From contig CAZMGG010000026.1 of the NCBI GenBank assembly GCA_964565715.1, positions 1-51,500 of the forward strand: 51,500 bases of DNA. The letters run 5' to 3'. Below the pieces are notes generated by a model. The model ran no database searches and had not been told where the DNA came from. It worked only from the letters and a program-made list of their open reading frames with translations. Shown here piece by piece: positions 7,236-15,464 of the stretch. The stretch's first letter is position 1. Each line of letters starts with the position of its first letter. This stretch comes from CAZMGG01 sp964565715 (lineage in GTDB: Bacteria > Planctomycetota > UBA1135 > UBA2386). The position numbers were made by a program, and so were the translations under genes.

Positions 7236-8630
7236 ATGCTCAAGCGCGCGCCGGCCCCGATTCTGCTGCTGTGCCTGCTCTGCCCGGCGCAGGCGCCGCC
7301 CGAGCGGCAGGAACCGGCGGCGGCGCCGATCCCGCCGGTGCCGCCGGCCCCGCCCGGGCACGACGCCGAGCTGTGGGCCCGGGCCTGGCGCCTGCACCAC
7401 CAGGCCACGGTCGTCGACACCCACACCGACACCACCAGCCGGATCCTCGACGAGGACTTCGACATGGGGCCCCGCGCCGCCGACGGCCACATGGACCTGC
7501 CGCGGATCGCCGAGGGCGGCCTCGACGCGGCGTTCTACTCGATCTACGTGTCGGCGCGGTTCCATGGCGACGAGGGGCCGCTGTTCGCGCCGCGGCCGAA
7601 GGGCGACGACGACTGGCCGCGGCCGCGGGAGGCCGGCACGCCCAACGGCAGCGCCCGCCGGGCGCTGGACATGATCGACGGGCTGGTGCGCACGGTGGAG
7701 CGTCACCCGGACCGGATGCTGCTCGGCACGTCGGTGGCCGACGTGCGCGAGGGCGTGCGGCAGGGGCGTCACGTCGCGCTGATGGGCATCGAGGGCGGCC
7801 ACGCCATCGAGGGCGACCTCGGCCTGCTGCGGCTGTTCGCGCGCCTGGGGGTCCGCTACATGACGCTGACCCACACCAACCACAACGAGTACGCCGATTC
7901 GTGCGCCGAGGCGACGCCGCGCTGGGGCGGGCTCAACCAGCTCGGCCGCAAGGTGGTGCTGGAGATGAACCGGCTGGGCGTGATGGTCGACGTGAGCCAC
8001 GTATCCGACGCGACCTTCTACGACGCCGTGCGGGTCAGCCGCGCGCCGGTGATCTGCTCGCACAGCTCCCTGCGCTCGCTGTGCGAACACCCGCGCAACG
8101 TCACCGACGACATGCTGCGGGCGCTGGCGAAGAACGGCGGCGTGGTGATGATCAACTACAACTGCGGCTTCCTCGATGCCGAGTACCAGAAGCTGGCGTC
8201 GGCGAGCTCGCAGACCCGCGCCATCCAGGAGCGGGAGGCGCGGCGGCGCTTCGCCGAGGGCAGCCCCGAGCTGGAGGCCGCCCTGCGCAGCCTCGCGGAG
8301 CGCTTCCCGCGGCCGCCGCGCCCGGGCTTCGAGCGGCTGATGGCGCACATCCTGCGCGCCATCGCCATCGCCGGCCCCGACCACGTCGGGCTCGGCTCCG
8401 ACTTCGACGGCGTGCCGTGCGTCCCCGAGGGGATGGACGACGTGACCTTCCTGCCGCGGATCACCTACGCGCTGCTGGCGGCAGACCAGAGCGAGGCCAC
8501 GGTGCGCAAGGTGCTCGGCGAGAACCTGCTGCGGGTGTTCGCCCAGGTCGAGCAGGTCGCGATCGGGCTGCGCACCGAGGCGCCCTGGCGCAACGACCCG
8601 AAGACCGATGCCGACCCGCTGGCGCGCTGA
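7236..8630 (+). CDS. Membrane dipeptidase, peptidase family M19 (secreted)
   Basis: A 464-residue zinc dipeptidase of the amidohydrolase fold. An N-terminal signal (MLKRAPAPILLLCLLC) and a Pro-rich linker indicate export and possibly lipid anchoring, as in other M19 enzymes. Metal-site motifs: VVDTHTDT near residue 65, EGGHAIEGDL, LTHTNHNEYADS, DVSHVSD, ICSHSS and HVGLGSDFDG near the C-terminus. Family members cleave dipeptides, and some act on D-amino-acid or cell-wall peptides; the substrate here is not known. The start is set by the GGGGAGG ribosome site. Confidence 0.93.
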   Translation: MLKRAPAPILLLCLLCPAQAPPERQEPAAAPIPPVPPAPPGHDAELWARAWRLHHQATVVDTHTDTTSRILDEDFDMGPRAADGHMDLPRIAEGGLDAAFYSIYVSARFHGDEGPLFAPRPKGDDDWPRPREAGTPNGSARRALDMIDGLVRTVERHPDRMLLGTSVADVREGVRQGRHVALMGIEGGHAIEGDLGLLRLFARLGVRYMTLTHTNHNEYADSCAEATPRWGGLNQLGRKVVLEMNRLGVMVDVSHVSDATFYDAVRVSRAPVICSHSSLRSLCEHPRNVTDDMLRALAKNGGVVMINYNCGFLDAEYQKLASASSQTRAIQEREARRRFAEGSPELEAALRSLAERFPRPPRPGFERLMAHILRAIAIAGPDHVGLGSDFDGVPCVPEGMDDVTFLPRITYALLAADQSEATVRKVLGENLLRVFAQVEQVAIGLRTEAPWRNDPKTDADPLAR

Positions 8631-8645
8631 ACGGGAGGGGTCGGC

Positions 8646-9830
8646 TCAGCTCTCGCCCGGACCGGTCACCTGACCGAGCACGCGGGGGGTCGGCGCGGCT
8701 GCCGACGGACTCTGGTAGCCCATGTGGTGCAGGGCGCGCCGGACGAAGTCGGTGAGCTTCTCCAGGCTCTGCGGCGTGACCACCGCCGGCGCCACCAGCT
8801 GGGCGCCGGGCCGGATCAGGTTGCGGGCGGCGAACACGTGGTAGACCAGGCTGCGGTCCTTCGGCGTGACCTGGTCGCCGAGGATCTGCAGCAGGATCTC
8901 CTGCGGATTCCAGCTGTCCGGCGCCCCGAGCAGGCCGAGTTCGGCGCGCCGCGGGATCGCGTGGTCGAGCACCGCGCCTTCCAGGATCGAGGAGAGGTGC
9001 ACCGCCGCCAGGCGGTGGTCGCGGGCCTCGATGGCCCGCTCGTAGGCCCGCACGTCCAGGGACATCAGCGCCCGCAGACGCGGATCCCGCACGTGCTTGC
9101 TCTCGATCAGGGCCTGCGTCTCCGCCGCCGACATGCCAGCACCCGGCGGCACCGACATGGTCGGGCCCTGGCCGAAGCCCGAGCCGCTGAGGGCGGCGTT
9201 GAAGCCGCCGTTCATCTCCACCGGCTGGCCGCCCGACGTCTGCAGGCCGATCGGCGGCATGGCCGCCGAGTCCCCCTTTGCCGAAGCCTGCGGCGAGCCG
9301 CCGAACATCGGATCGACGCCGGTGATGCCGCCCTGCGGCCCGGCTTCGACGCGGCCGCCGCCGAACACCTTGGTGGTGATCCGCAGGTTGAGGGCCTTGA
9401 AGCCCGCCGTGGGCACCGGGCTCAGGCGCGGCAGCGGCAGCTCGATCAGCGGCTTCTGCGCCAGCTCCACGGCCCAGTCCGACAGGCTCTGCCGCTTCTG
9501 CTGCAGCCACTCCCGCTCCTGCCCCGCCAGCTTCCGGCTCGGCTCCAGGTGCAGGTCCAGGATCTCGACGGCGCGGCGGCAGACCGCCACCAGCAACCCC
9601 TGGTCCTCGGGGCCGACATCGAGCTGGACCACGTCGGCGTAGGCGCCGAGGCACCGCTGCAGGTAGTCGCGCAGGCGGCGGATCTCGCCGTAGAGCGACG
9701 GCAGCTCCCGTGGCCCCTCCATGCCCTTCTGCGACAGCTCCATGCGGAACTGGCCGAGCTGATCGATGACGGTCTTCGCCGCTTCGAGGAAGCAGACCGC
9801 CACGAACTTCTGGACCTGGAACCGGGGCAT
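8646..9830 (-). CDS. Unknown two-domain helical protein with Gly-rich linker
   Basis: A 394-residue protein not assignable to a family. Residues 1-175 are helical and end in a strand-rich segment (GFKALNLRITTKVFG). Residues 175-255 form a Gly/Ser/Met-rich low-complexity linker (MFGGSPQASAKG, GGFNAALSGSGFG). Residues 255-394 form a second helical domain (SILEGAVLDHAIP, HVFAARNLIRPG). That last pattern recalls HEPN-like or DUF4145-type domains, but the expected catalytic His after R-N is absent, so I do not assign it. GGGAG five to six bases upstream of the ATG supports MPRFQVQKF over a longer frame. Confidence 0.7.
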   Translation of the reverse strand: MPRFQVQKFVAVCFLEAAKTVIDQLGQFRMELSQKGMEGPRELPSLYGEIRRLRDYLQRCLGAYADVVQLDVGPEDQGLLVAVCRRAVEILDLHLEPSRKLAGQEREWLQQKRQSLSDWAVELAQKPLIELPLPRLSPVPTAGFKALNLRITTKVFGGGRVEAGPQGGITGVDPMFGGSPQASAKGDSAAMPPIGLQTSGGQPVEMNGGFNAALSGSGFGQGPTMSVPPGAGMSAAETQALIESKHVRDPRLRALMSLDVRAYERAIEARDHRLAAVHLSSILEGAVLDHAIPRRAELGLLGAPDSWNPQEILLQILGDQVTPKDRSLVYHVFAARNLIRPGAQLVAPAVVTPQSLEKLTDFVRRALHHMGYQSPSAAAPTPRVLGQVTGPGES

Positions 9831-9923
9831 GCGAGTTCTCCCGGATATCGGCCCGGGACCGGGGCGGGCTTGATCGCGTCCGCCGGCCGCCGATGCGCCG
9901 GTGCCCACGCCGTGGTCGGCCGC

Positions 9924-9929
9924 TATGCT
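9924..9929 (+). promoter_or_regulatory. -10-like box TATGCT before glcD
   Basis: TATGCT sits 19 bases before the chosen glcD ATG at 9949. It argues against using the in-frame ATG at 9925, which would lie inside it. No convincing -35 is seen. Confidence 0.4.
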
Positions 9930-9948
9930 CCGACGGCCCGCGGCCCCC

Positions 9949-11403
9949 ATGCCAACTGTCGAAGAACGCCTCACCGCCCTGCTCGGACCCCGGCGGGCCC
10001 TGACCTCGGCGGCGGCGCTGCTGGCCTACGAATGCGACGGATTCACCGTCCACAAGGGCCCGCCGCGGGCCGTCGTCCTGCCCGAGACCACCGCCGAGGT
10101 GCAGGCCGTGGTCCGGCTGCTGGCCGAGGCCTCGGTGCCGTTCCTGCCCCGGGGTGCGGGCACCTGCCTGTCCGGCGGTCCCACCCCCGACCGGCCGGCG
10201 GTGGTGATCGAACTGGCCCGCATGAACCGCATCCTGCGCGTCTCGCCCGACGACCTGACGGCGACGGTGCAGCCGGGCGTGGTCAACCTCGACCTCACCG
10301 CGGCGGTGGCGCGGCACGGCCTGCACTACGCGCCCGATCCCAGCAGCCAGGCGGTGTGCACGATCGGCGGCAACCTGGCCGAGAACAGCGGCGGCCCGCA
10401 CTGCTTCAAGTACGGGATGACCACCGATCACGTGGTCGGCGCCCTGGTGGTGCTGCCCGATGGCTCCCTGGCCCGGCTCGGCGGCCCCGGCGGGCCCCGG
10501 CCGCCGCACGGCCTGGACCTGCCGGCGATCTTCTGCGGCAGCGAGGGCACCTTCGGCATCGCCACCGAGATCACCGTGCGCCTGTGCCGGGACCAGCCGG
10601 CGATCCGCACCCTGCTGGGCTCGTTCGCCGCCATGGAGCCGGCCTGCCAGACGGTCAGCGACATTGTCGCGGCGGGCCTCGTGCCGGCGGCCCTGGAGAT
10701 CCTCGACCAGGCCACCATCCGCGCCGTCGAGAACTCGGTCTACGCGGCGGGCTATCCGCCGGACGCCGCCGCCGTGCTGCTGGTCGAACTGGACGGCGCC
10801 GACGACGTGGTCGCGGAGGAGGCCGCCGAAGTGCACGCGGCGTTCGCACGGAACGGCGCCCTGCAGATCGAGGAGGCCAGTTCGCCGGCCGAGCGCAAGC
10901 GGCTGTGGAAGGGTCGCAAGGGCGCGTTCGGGGCCATGGGCCGCCTGCGGCCGGATCTCTACGTGCTGGACGGCGTGGTGCCGCGCACCGCGCTGGTGGA
11001 GGCCCTGCGCCGGATCACCGCCATCGGCCAGCGCCACGGCGTGATGCTGACCAACGTGTTCCACGCCGGCGACGGCAACCTGCACCCGAACATCTGCTAC
11101 GACGGCCGCGACGCCGAGGAGACCGCCCGGGTGCTGGCGGCGGGCCACGAGATCCTCCAAGTGTGCATGGACCTCGGCGGCAGCATCACCGGCGAGCACG
11201 GCATCGGCACCGAGAAGCTGGCGCACGTGCCACTGATGTTCGCGCCCGCCGACCTCGACGTGATGGCGCGGGTGCGGGCGGCGTTCAACCCGCGCAACCT
11301 GTGCAACCCGGGCAAGGTCCTGCCCGAACGCAACGCCTGCGCCGAGGTCGCGAAGTGGCCGCAGATGGTCGCCCGGGTGCTCGACGCGGAGGACCGGCGT
11401 TGA
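9949..11403 (+). CDS. glcD: Glycolate oxidase subunit GlcD (FAD-linked)
   Basis: A 484-residue VAO/PCMH-type flavoprotein oxidising glycolate (or D-lactate and similar 2-hydroxy acids) to the keto acid. FAD-binding blocks: PRGAGTCLSGG at about 67-77 and GNLAENSGGPHCFKYG. The C-terminal FAD-oxidase domain shows HAGDGNLHPNICYD and GEHGIGTEK. GlcD alone could be mistaken for a D-lactate dehydrogenase, but glcE and glcF follow. Unusually, a DNA methyltransferase gene sits between glcD and glcE. Confidence 0.93.
   Translation: MPTVEERLTALLGPRRALTSAAALLAYECDGFTVHKGPPRAVVLPETTAEVQAVVRLLAEASVPFLPRGAGTCLSGGPTPDRPAVVIELARMNRILRVSPDDLTATVQPGVVNLDLTAAVARHGLHYAPDPSSQAVCTIGGNLAENSGGPHCFKYGMTTDHVVGALVVLPDGSLARLGGPGGPRPPHGLDLPAIFCGSEGTFGIATEITVRLCRDQPAIRTLLGSFAAMEPACQTVSDIVAAGLVPAALEILDQATIRAVENSVYAAGYPPDAAAVLLVELDGADDVVAEEAAEVHAAFARNGALQIEEASSPAERKRLWKGRKGAFGAMGRLRPDLYVLDGVVPRTALVEALRRITAIGQRHGVMLTNVFHAGDGNLHPNICYDGRDAEETARVLAAGHEILQVCMDLGGSITGEHGIGTEKLAHVPLMFAPADLDVMARVRAAFNPRNLCNPGKVLPERNACAEVAKWPQMVARVLDAEDRR
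11388..11393 (+). promoter_or_regulatory. Ribosome binding site deciding a TTG start
   Basis: GGAGGA lies at the end of glcD, 6 bases before TTG 11400 but 15 before the next candidate GTG at 11409. This favours the TTG, which also overlaps the glcD stop in the 4-base pattern seen at the other junctions of this operon. Confidence 0.6.
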
Positions 11404-12278
11404 GCGGCGTGCGCGGCGAGGTGCACCTCGCCGACAACCTGACGGTGCTGCGGGCGCTGCCGGCCGGCGCCATCGACCTCTGCTACGTCGATCCGCCCTT
11501 CAACACCGGCCGGACCCAGCGGCGGCGACGGCTGCGGACCATCCCGGACCCGGCCGGCGACCGGCAGGGCTTCGCCGGGCTCCGCTATCGCACCGAGCAG
11601 CTCGGCAGCCAGGCCTACGCCGACCGCTTCGACGACTACCTGGGCTTCCTCGAGCCGCGGCTGCGGGAGGTGCATCGGGTGCTGGCGCCGCACGGCAGCC
11701 TGTATCTGCACACCGACCCGCGCGAGTCGCACTACGTGAAGGTGCTGCTCGACGGAATCTTCGGGCGCGACGCGTTCCTCAACGAGATCGTCTGGGCCTA
11801 CGACTGGGGTGGCCGGCCCCGCGATCGCTGGCCGGGCAAGCACGACGTGATCCTGTTCTACGCCCGCACGCCGGGCCGCCATCGCTTCCACCCCGACGCC
11901 ATCGATCGCGTGCCGTACCTCGCCCCGCACCTGGTCACACCGCAGAAGGCGGCCCGCGGCAAGCTGCCCACCGACACCTGGTGGATCCAGATCGTCAACA
12001 CCAACAGCCGCGAGCGCACCGGCTACCCGACCCAGAAGCCGCTGGAACTGCTGCGCCGCATCGTCGCCGCGTCGTCGCGGCCCGACGACCTGGTGCTCGA
12101 CTGCTTCGCCGGCAGCGGCACCACCGGCGCCGCCTGCCTCGAACTCGGCCGGCGCTTCGTGCTGGTCGACGACCACCCGCCGGCGGTGGCGGCGATGGCG
12201 GCGCGCTTCGGCACCCGGCCCGAGCTGCGCTGGCACGGCGCAGCGGTCCCGCAACCCGCCGCCGAGGGCCGGCGATGA
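11400..12278 (+). CDS. DNA (N4/N6) methyltransferase, orphan, beta-type motif order
   Basis: A 292-residue SAM-dependent DNA methyltransferase. Catalytic motif IV is DPPF (residues 31-34, in YVDPPFNTG), ahead of the SAM-binding motif FAGSGTTGAA at about 236. This IV-then-I order is typical of the beta class. GYPTQKPLELLRRIV before motif I is also characteristic. The target-recognition part must lie between (about 60-200) and is short. No restriction endonuclease is adjacent. It overlaps glcD (TTGA) and glcE (ATGA) by 4 bases each, so it is made with glycolate oxidase. Methylated base and site are unknown. Confidence 0.88.
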   Translation: MSGVRGEVHLADNLTVLRALPAGAIDLCYVDPPFNTGRTQRRRRLRTIPDPAGDRQGFAGLRYRTEQLGSQAYADRFDDYLGFLEPRLREVHRVLAPHGSLYLHTDPRESHYVKVLLDGIFGRDAFLNEIVWAYDWGGRPRDRWPGKHDVILFYARTPGRHRFHPDAIDRVPYLAPHLVTPQKAARGKLPTDTWWIQIVNTNSRERTGYPTQKPLELLRRIVAASSRPDDLVLDCFAGSGTTGAACLELGRRFVLVDDHPPAVAAMAARFGTRPELRWHGAAVPQPAAEGRR

Positions 12279-13318
12279 CCGCGCCGATCGAGGTCGCCGA
12301 TGCCGCCGCACTCGCCGAGCTGCTGCGGGCCGACCCGCGCCGCCCGGTGCGGCTGCGCGGTCGCGGCAGCCAGCAGGAACTGGTGCCACCGCCGCCCACC
12401 GGCGCCGTGACGGTGTCCTTGCACAGGCTCGACCGCATCGAGCGCCTGCAGCCCGGCGACCAGACCTGCTCGGTGCAGCCGGCGGTGACCCTGGCCGAGC
12501 TGGAGGAGGCCCTGCGACCGCACGGGCTCGAGCTGGGCCTGCCCGGCACCGGTTCGCTGGGCGGCGTGCTGGCCCTCGATCGCCACGGCCCGCTGACTCC
12601 CGGCGGCCCGAGCCCGCGCACGATCCTGCTCGGCATGTCGGCGGTGCTGGCGGAGGGCCTGCCGTTCCAGAGCGGCGCCCGCGTGGTGAAGAGCGTGGCG
12701 GGCTTCGACGTGCACAAGCTGCTGCTCGGCAGCCGCGGCCGCCTGTTCGCCGCCACGCTGCTGCACCTGCGGTTGCGGCCGCGGCCGCGGGCGGCCGTGT
12801 GGTTCCGCCGCTCCGGCCTGGATGCCACAGCCGCCGGGGCCGCGTTCGCGGCGCTGCGGCAGGCGCCCACGCCGCCCGCTCGCGTGGAGCTGTGGCGCGC
12901 GCCCGACGGCGGCTTCGCCATCTCCGGCCGCATGACCGGGCGGACGAGCGCCGTCAACGCGGCGCTGCGGCGGCACGAGCTGCCGGAAGCCGACGGACCG
13001 GCGCCGCTGCACGTGGCCATGACCGCGAACGACGAAGTGGTCGGCGGCAACGTGCCGATCAGCGCGCTGCCGGCCCTGGTGGCCGCGTTGCCCGCCGCGG
13101 CCCCCCTGCTGGTGCGGGGCGGCGGCCGTTTCGAGACCGCCCTGCCCCGCGCCGCCGCCGATGCGCTGCTGGCCACCCTGCCGGCGCTCGGCGTCGACGC
13201 CGCCGTGCTGCGCGGCACCGGCGAACGGCTCGGCACCGGCACGCCGGTCGATCCCGGCGCCGCCCACCTCCAGGCGGCGCTGAAGCGCGCCCTCGACCCG
13301 CACGGAGTCCTCGTGTGA
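12275..13318 (+). CDS. glcE: Glycolate oxidase FAD-binding subunit GlcE
   Basis: A 347-residue FAD-binding PCMH-type protein, the second flavin subunit of the GlcDEF complex. Visible blocks: PVRLRGRGSQQ near the N-terminus, VQPAVTLAELEEAL, GLPGTGSLGGVLA and SGARVVKSVAGFDVHKLLLGS, a strong GlcE hallmark. The C-terminus DPHGVLV also fits. ATG overlaps the methyltransferase stop (ATGA), and its own stop overlaps the GTG of glcF, indicating stoichiometric coupled translation. Confidence 0.92.
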   Translation: MTAPIEVADAAALAELLRADPRRPVRLRGRGSQQELVPPPPTGAVTVSLHRLDRIERLQPGDQTCSVQPAVTLAELEEALRPHGLELGLPGTGSLGGVLALDRHGPLTPGGPSPRTILLGMSAVLAEGLPFQSGARVVKSVAGFDVHKLLLGSRGRLFAATLLHLRLRPRPRAAVWFRRSGLDATAAGAAFAALRQAPTPPARVELWRAPDGGFAISGRMTGRTSAVNAALRRHELPEADGPAPLHVAMTANDEVVGGNVPISALPALVAALPAAAPLLVRGGGRFETALPRAAADALLATLPALGVDAAVLRGTGERLGTGTPVDPGAAHLQAALKRALDPHGVLV

Positions 13319-14619
13319 CCACACTGCCGTCCGCCCAGCCGTCGCCTGCCTGGTATCAGGGCACCCTCGACTGCGTGCACTGCGGGCTGTGCCTGCCGGC
13401 CTGCCCCACCTACCGCGTGCTCGGCCTCGAGCCCGACTCGCCGCGGGGCCGCATCTACCTGATGCGGGCCCTGGCGGAGGGTCGCATCGACGATCCGGCC
13501 GCCGTCCGCCCCCACCTGGACCAGTGCCTCGACTGCCGGGCGTGCGAGACAGCGTGTCCGTCTGGCGTGCGCTACGGCGAGATCCTGGAGAGCGTCCGTG
13601 CCGATCTCCACGAGCAGGCGCCGGCGCGCGGGCCGAAGGCCGCCCTGGTGCGCTTCCTGCTGTGGCATGTGGTCGCACGGCAGGGCCGCCTGCGGCTCGC
13701 CTTCGCGCTGGGCCGCCTCGCCGAACGCCTGGGCCTGCGGCGCCTCGCCGAACGGCTGCGCCTGCTGCCCGCCGCCACCGCCGACCTGCTGCCGCGGGTG
13801 CCGCCGGCCGCCGCGCGCCGGCCGCTGCCCCCCGGCCTGCACCGCCCCACCGGCCCGGAACGCGGCCGGGTGGCGCTGTTCACCGGCTGCGTGATGGAGC
13901 AGCTCTTCGGCCACGTCAACCGGGCCACGCTGGAGCTGCTCCTGCAGAACGACTTCGCCGTCGAGGTGCCGGCGGCGCAGCGCTGCTGCGGCGCGCTGCT
14001 GATCCACAACGGCCAGGCCGGGCAGGCCAGAGCGCTGGCCCGGGCCAACGTCGAGGCCTTCCGTTCCGCCGAGGTGGTCATCGTCAACAGTGCGGGCTGC
14101 GGCGCCGCCCTCACCGAGTACGGCCACCTGCTGGGCGACGACGCCGGCCGGGCGTTCGGCCGCAAGGTCGTCGACGTGAGCCGCTTCCTCGGCGGCCAGG
14201 GCCTCACCGCCCGCCCCGCCCCCATCGGCAAGAAGGTCGCCTACGACGACCCCTGCCACCTCTGCCACGCCCAGGGCGTGCGGCAGGAACCCCGCGACCT
14301 GCTGCGACAGGTCCCGGGCCTCGAACTGGTGGCCCACGACCGCCCGGAGGACTGCTGCGGGTCGGCCGGCATCTACAACCTGCTGCAGGGGGACCTCGCC
14401 GCCGAAATAGGCCGCCGCAAGATCGAAAGCCTCGCCGCCAGCGGCGCCGAGATCGTCGCCACCGGCAACCCCGGCTGCATGCTGCAGATCGCCGCCCACG
14501 CCCGCCGCCAGGGCCTGCCCCTGCGGGTCGTGCATCCTGTCGAACTCCTGCTGCCGGCGGCGTCCAACCCCTCGTCGCCCTCGCCCGCGTCCGCACCCGA
14601 CCCTGCCCCCGACCGATGA
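13315..14619 (+). CDS. glcF: Glycolate oxidase iron-sulfur subunit GlcF
   Basis: A 434-residue electron-transfer subunit of glycolate oxidase. Two 4Fe-4S ligand sets are seen: Cys20-Cys23-Cys26-Cys30 (CVHCGLCLPACP) and Cys71-Cys74-Cys77-Cys81 (CLDCRACETACP). Two CCG-type cysteine-rich domains follow (QRCCGAL with DPCHLCH; EDCCGSAG with GNPGCMLQI). It passes electrons from the flavin subunits to quinone at the membrane. GTG start inferred from the GTGA overlap with glcE. It is a little longer than E. coli GlcF because of an Arg/Leu-rich insertion and a Pro/Ser-rich tail. Confidence 0.93.
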   Translation: MTTLPSAQPSPAWYQGTLDCVHCGLCLPACPTYRVLGLEPDSPRGRIYLMRALAEGRIDDPAAVRPHLDQCLDCRACETACPSGVRYGEILESVRADLHEQAPARGPKAALVRFLLWHVVARQGRLRLAFALGRLAERLGLRRLAERLRLLPAATADLLPRVPPAAARRPLPPGLHRPTGPERGRVALFTGCVMEQLFGHVNRATLELLLQNDFAVEVPAAQRCCGALLIHNGQAGQARALARANVEAFRSAEVVIVNSAGCGAALTEYGHLLGDDAGRAFGRKVVDVSRFLGGQGLTARPAPIGKKVAYDDPCHLCHAQGVRQEPRDLLRQVPGLELVAHDRPEDCCGSAGIYNLLQGDLAAEIGRRKIESLAASGAEIVATGNPGCMLQIAAHARRQGLPLRVVHPVELLLPAASNPSSPSPASAPDPAPDR

Positions 14620-15464
14620 AGTGGCTCACCGTTCTCTGCTGCCTGCTGCTGGTGGTCCTCGGCGGCAGCGGCTGGATCCTGCTGGGCAACGCCGGCGCCG
14701 GCGGGATCGACGCGCCCGCCCTCGACGATGCCGCCCGGCCGCCGACCGCACCAGACGCGCGCCGGCAGGCGCTGCACCTGGCCCGCTGCCAGTGCCGGCC
14801 CGAGGCGCTGGACCACTTCGTCGCCGAACAGCGGCAGCTGGTGGCGCAGGCCCCCGACGACGCGGCGCGCCACGAGCTGCTGGCGGAGGCCCTGCTCGAA
14901 CGGATCCTGCTGCGCAACCTCCGCCGCGGCATGTCGGTGGGTGCGCCGCTCTACGGCGAGCTGCCCCTGCCGATCGCCGAGGACATCCGCGACGGCCTCG
15001 CCATGGTGGCGCGAGCCCGTGCGCTCGGCGCCCGCACCGCCGAGCTGCTGCGCATCGAGGCCAGCCTCCTGTCGCAGCGCATCACCGGGCTGGCCACCGC
15101 CCTGCAGCTCAACGCCCGCATCCAGGAGAAGCTGACCGAGGCGCACCGGCTCGACGAGCACAACCCGGCGCTGCACGTGGCCCTGGGCATGCGCAAGCTG
15201 CTGGCGCCGCGCCTGCTGGGCCACGATCCCTCCGGCGCGCTGCAGCACTTCGAGTTCGCCGCGGGCGCCATGCCCGCCGACGAACGGCCGCGGGTGTTCG
15301 CCGGCATGGCCACCTATCTGCTGCAGAAGCGCGAGCGCGCGATCGACTGGCTGCGCCAGGCGGTGCAGGTCAATCCGCGCAACGCCTTCGCCAGCGCCGT
15401 GCTGGCCCGCCTCGAGAAGGGCGAGCCCGACCCGTTCGGCCGGGACGTCGATCAGGATCGGTGA
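14616..15464 (+). CDS. Membrane-anchored TPR-like protein, last gene of the glc run
   Basis: A 282-residue protein with an N-terminal membrane anchor (MKWLTVLCCLLLVVLGGSGW) and an outside-facing helical-repeat domain. Helix pairs such as EALDHFVAEQRQLVAQAP, GALQHFEFAAGAMPADE and RAIDWLRQAVQVNPRNAFAS look like degenerate TPRs. ATG overlaps the glcF stop (ATGA). It may assemble or scaffold the oxidase at the membrane; that is inference from position only. Confidence 0.72.
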   Translation: MKWLTVLCCLLLVVLGGSGWILLGNAGAGGIDAPALDDAARPPTAPDARRQALHLARCQCRPEALDHFVAEQRQLVAQAPDDAARHELLAEALLERILLRNLRRGMSVGAPLYGELPLPIAEDIRDGLAMVARARALGARTAELLRIEASLLSQRITGLATALQLNARIQEKLTEAHRLDEHNPALHVALGMRKLLAPRLLGHDPSGALQHFEFAAGAMPADERPRVFAGMATYLLQKRERAIDWLRQAVQVNPRNAFASAVLARLEKGEPDPFGRDVDQDR

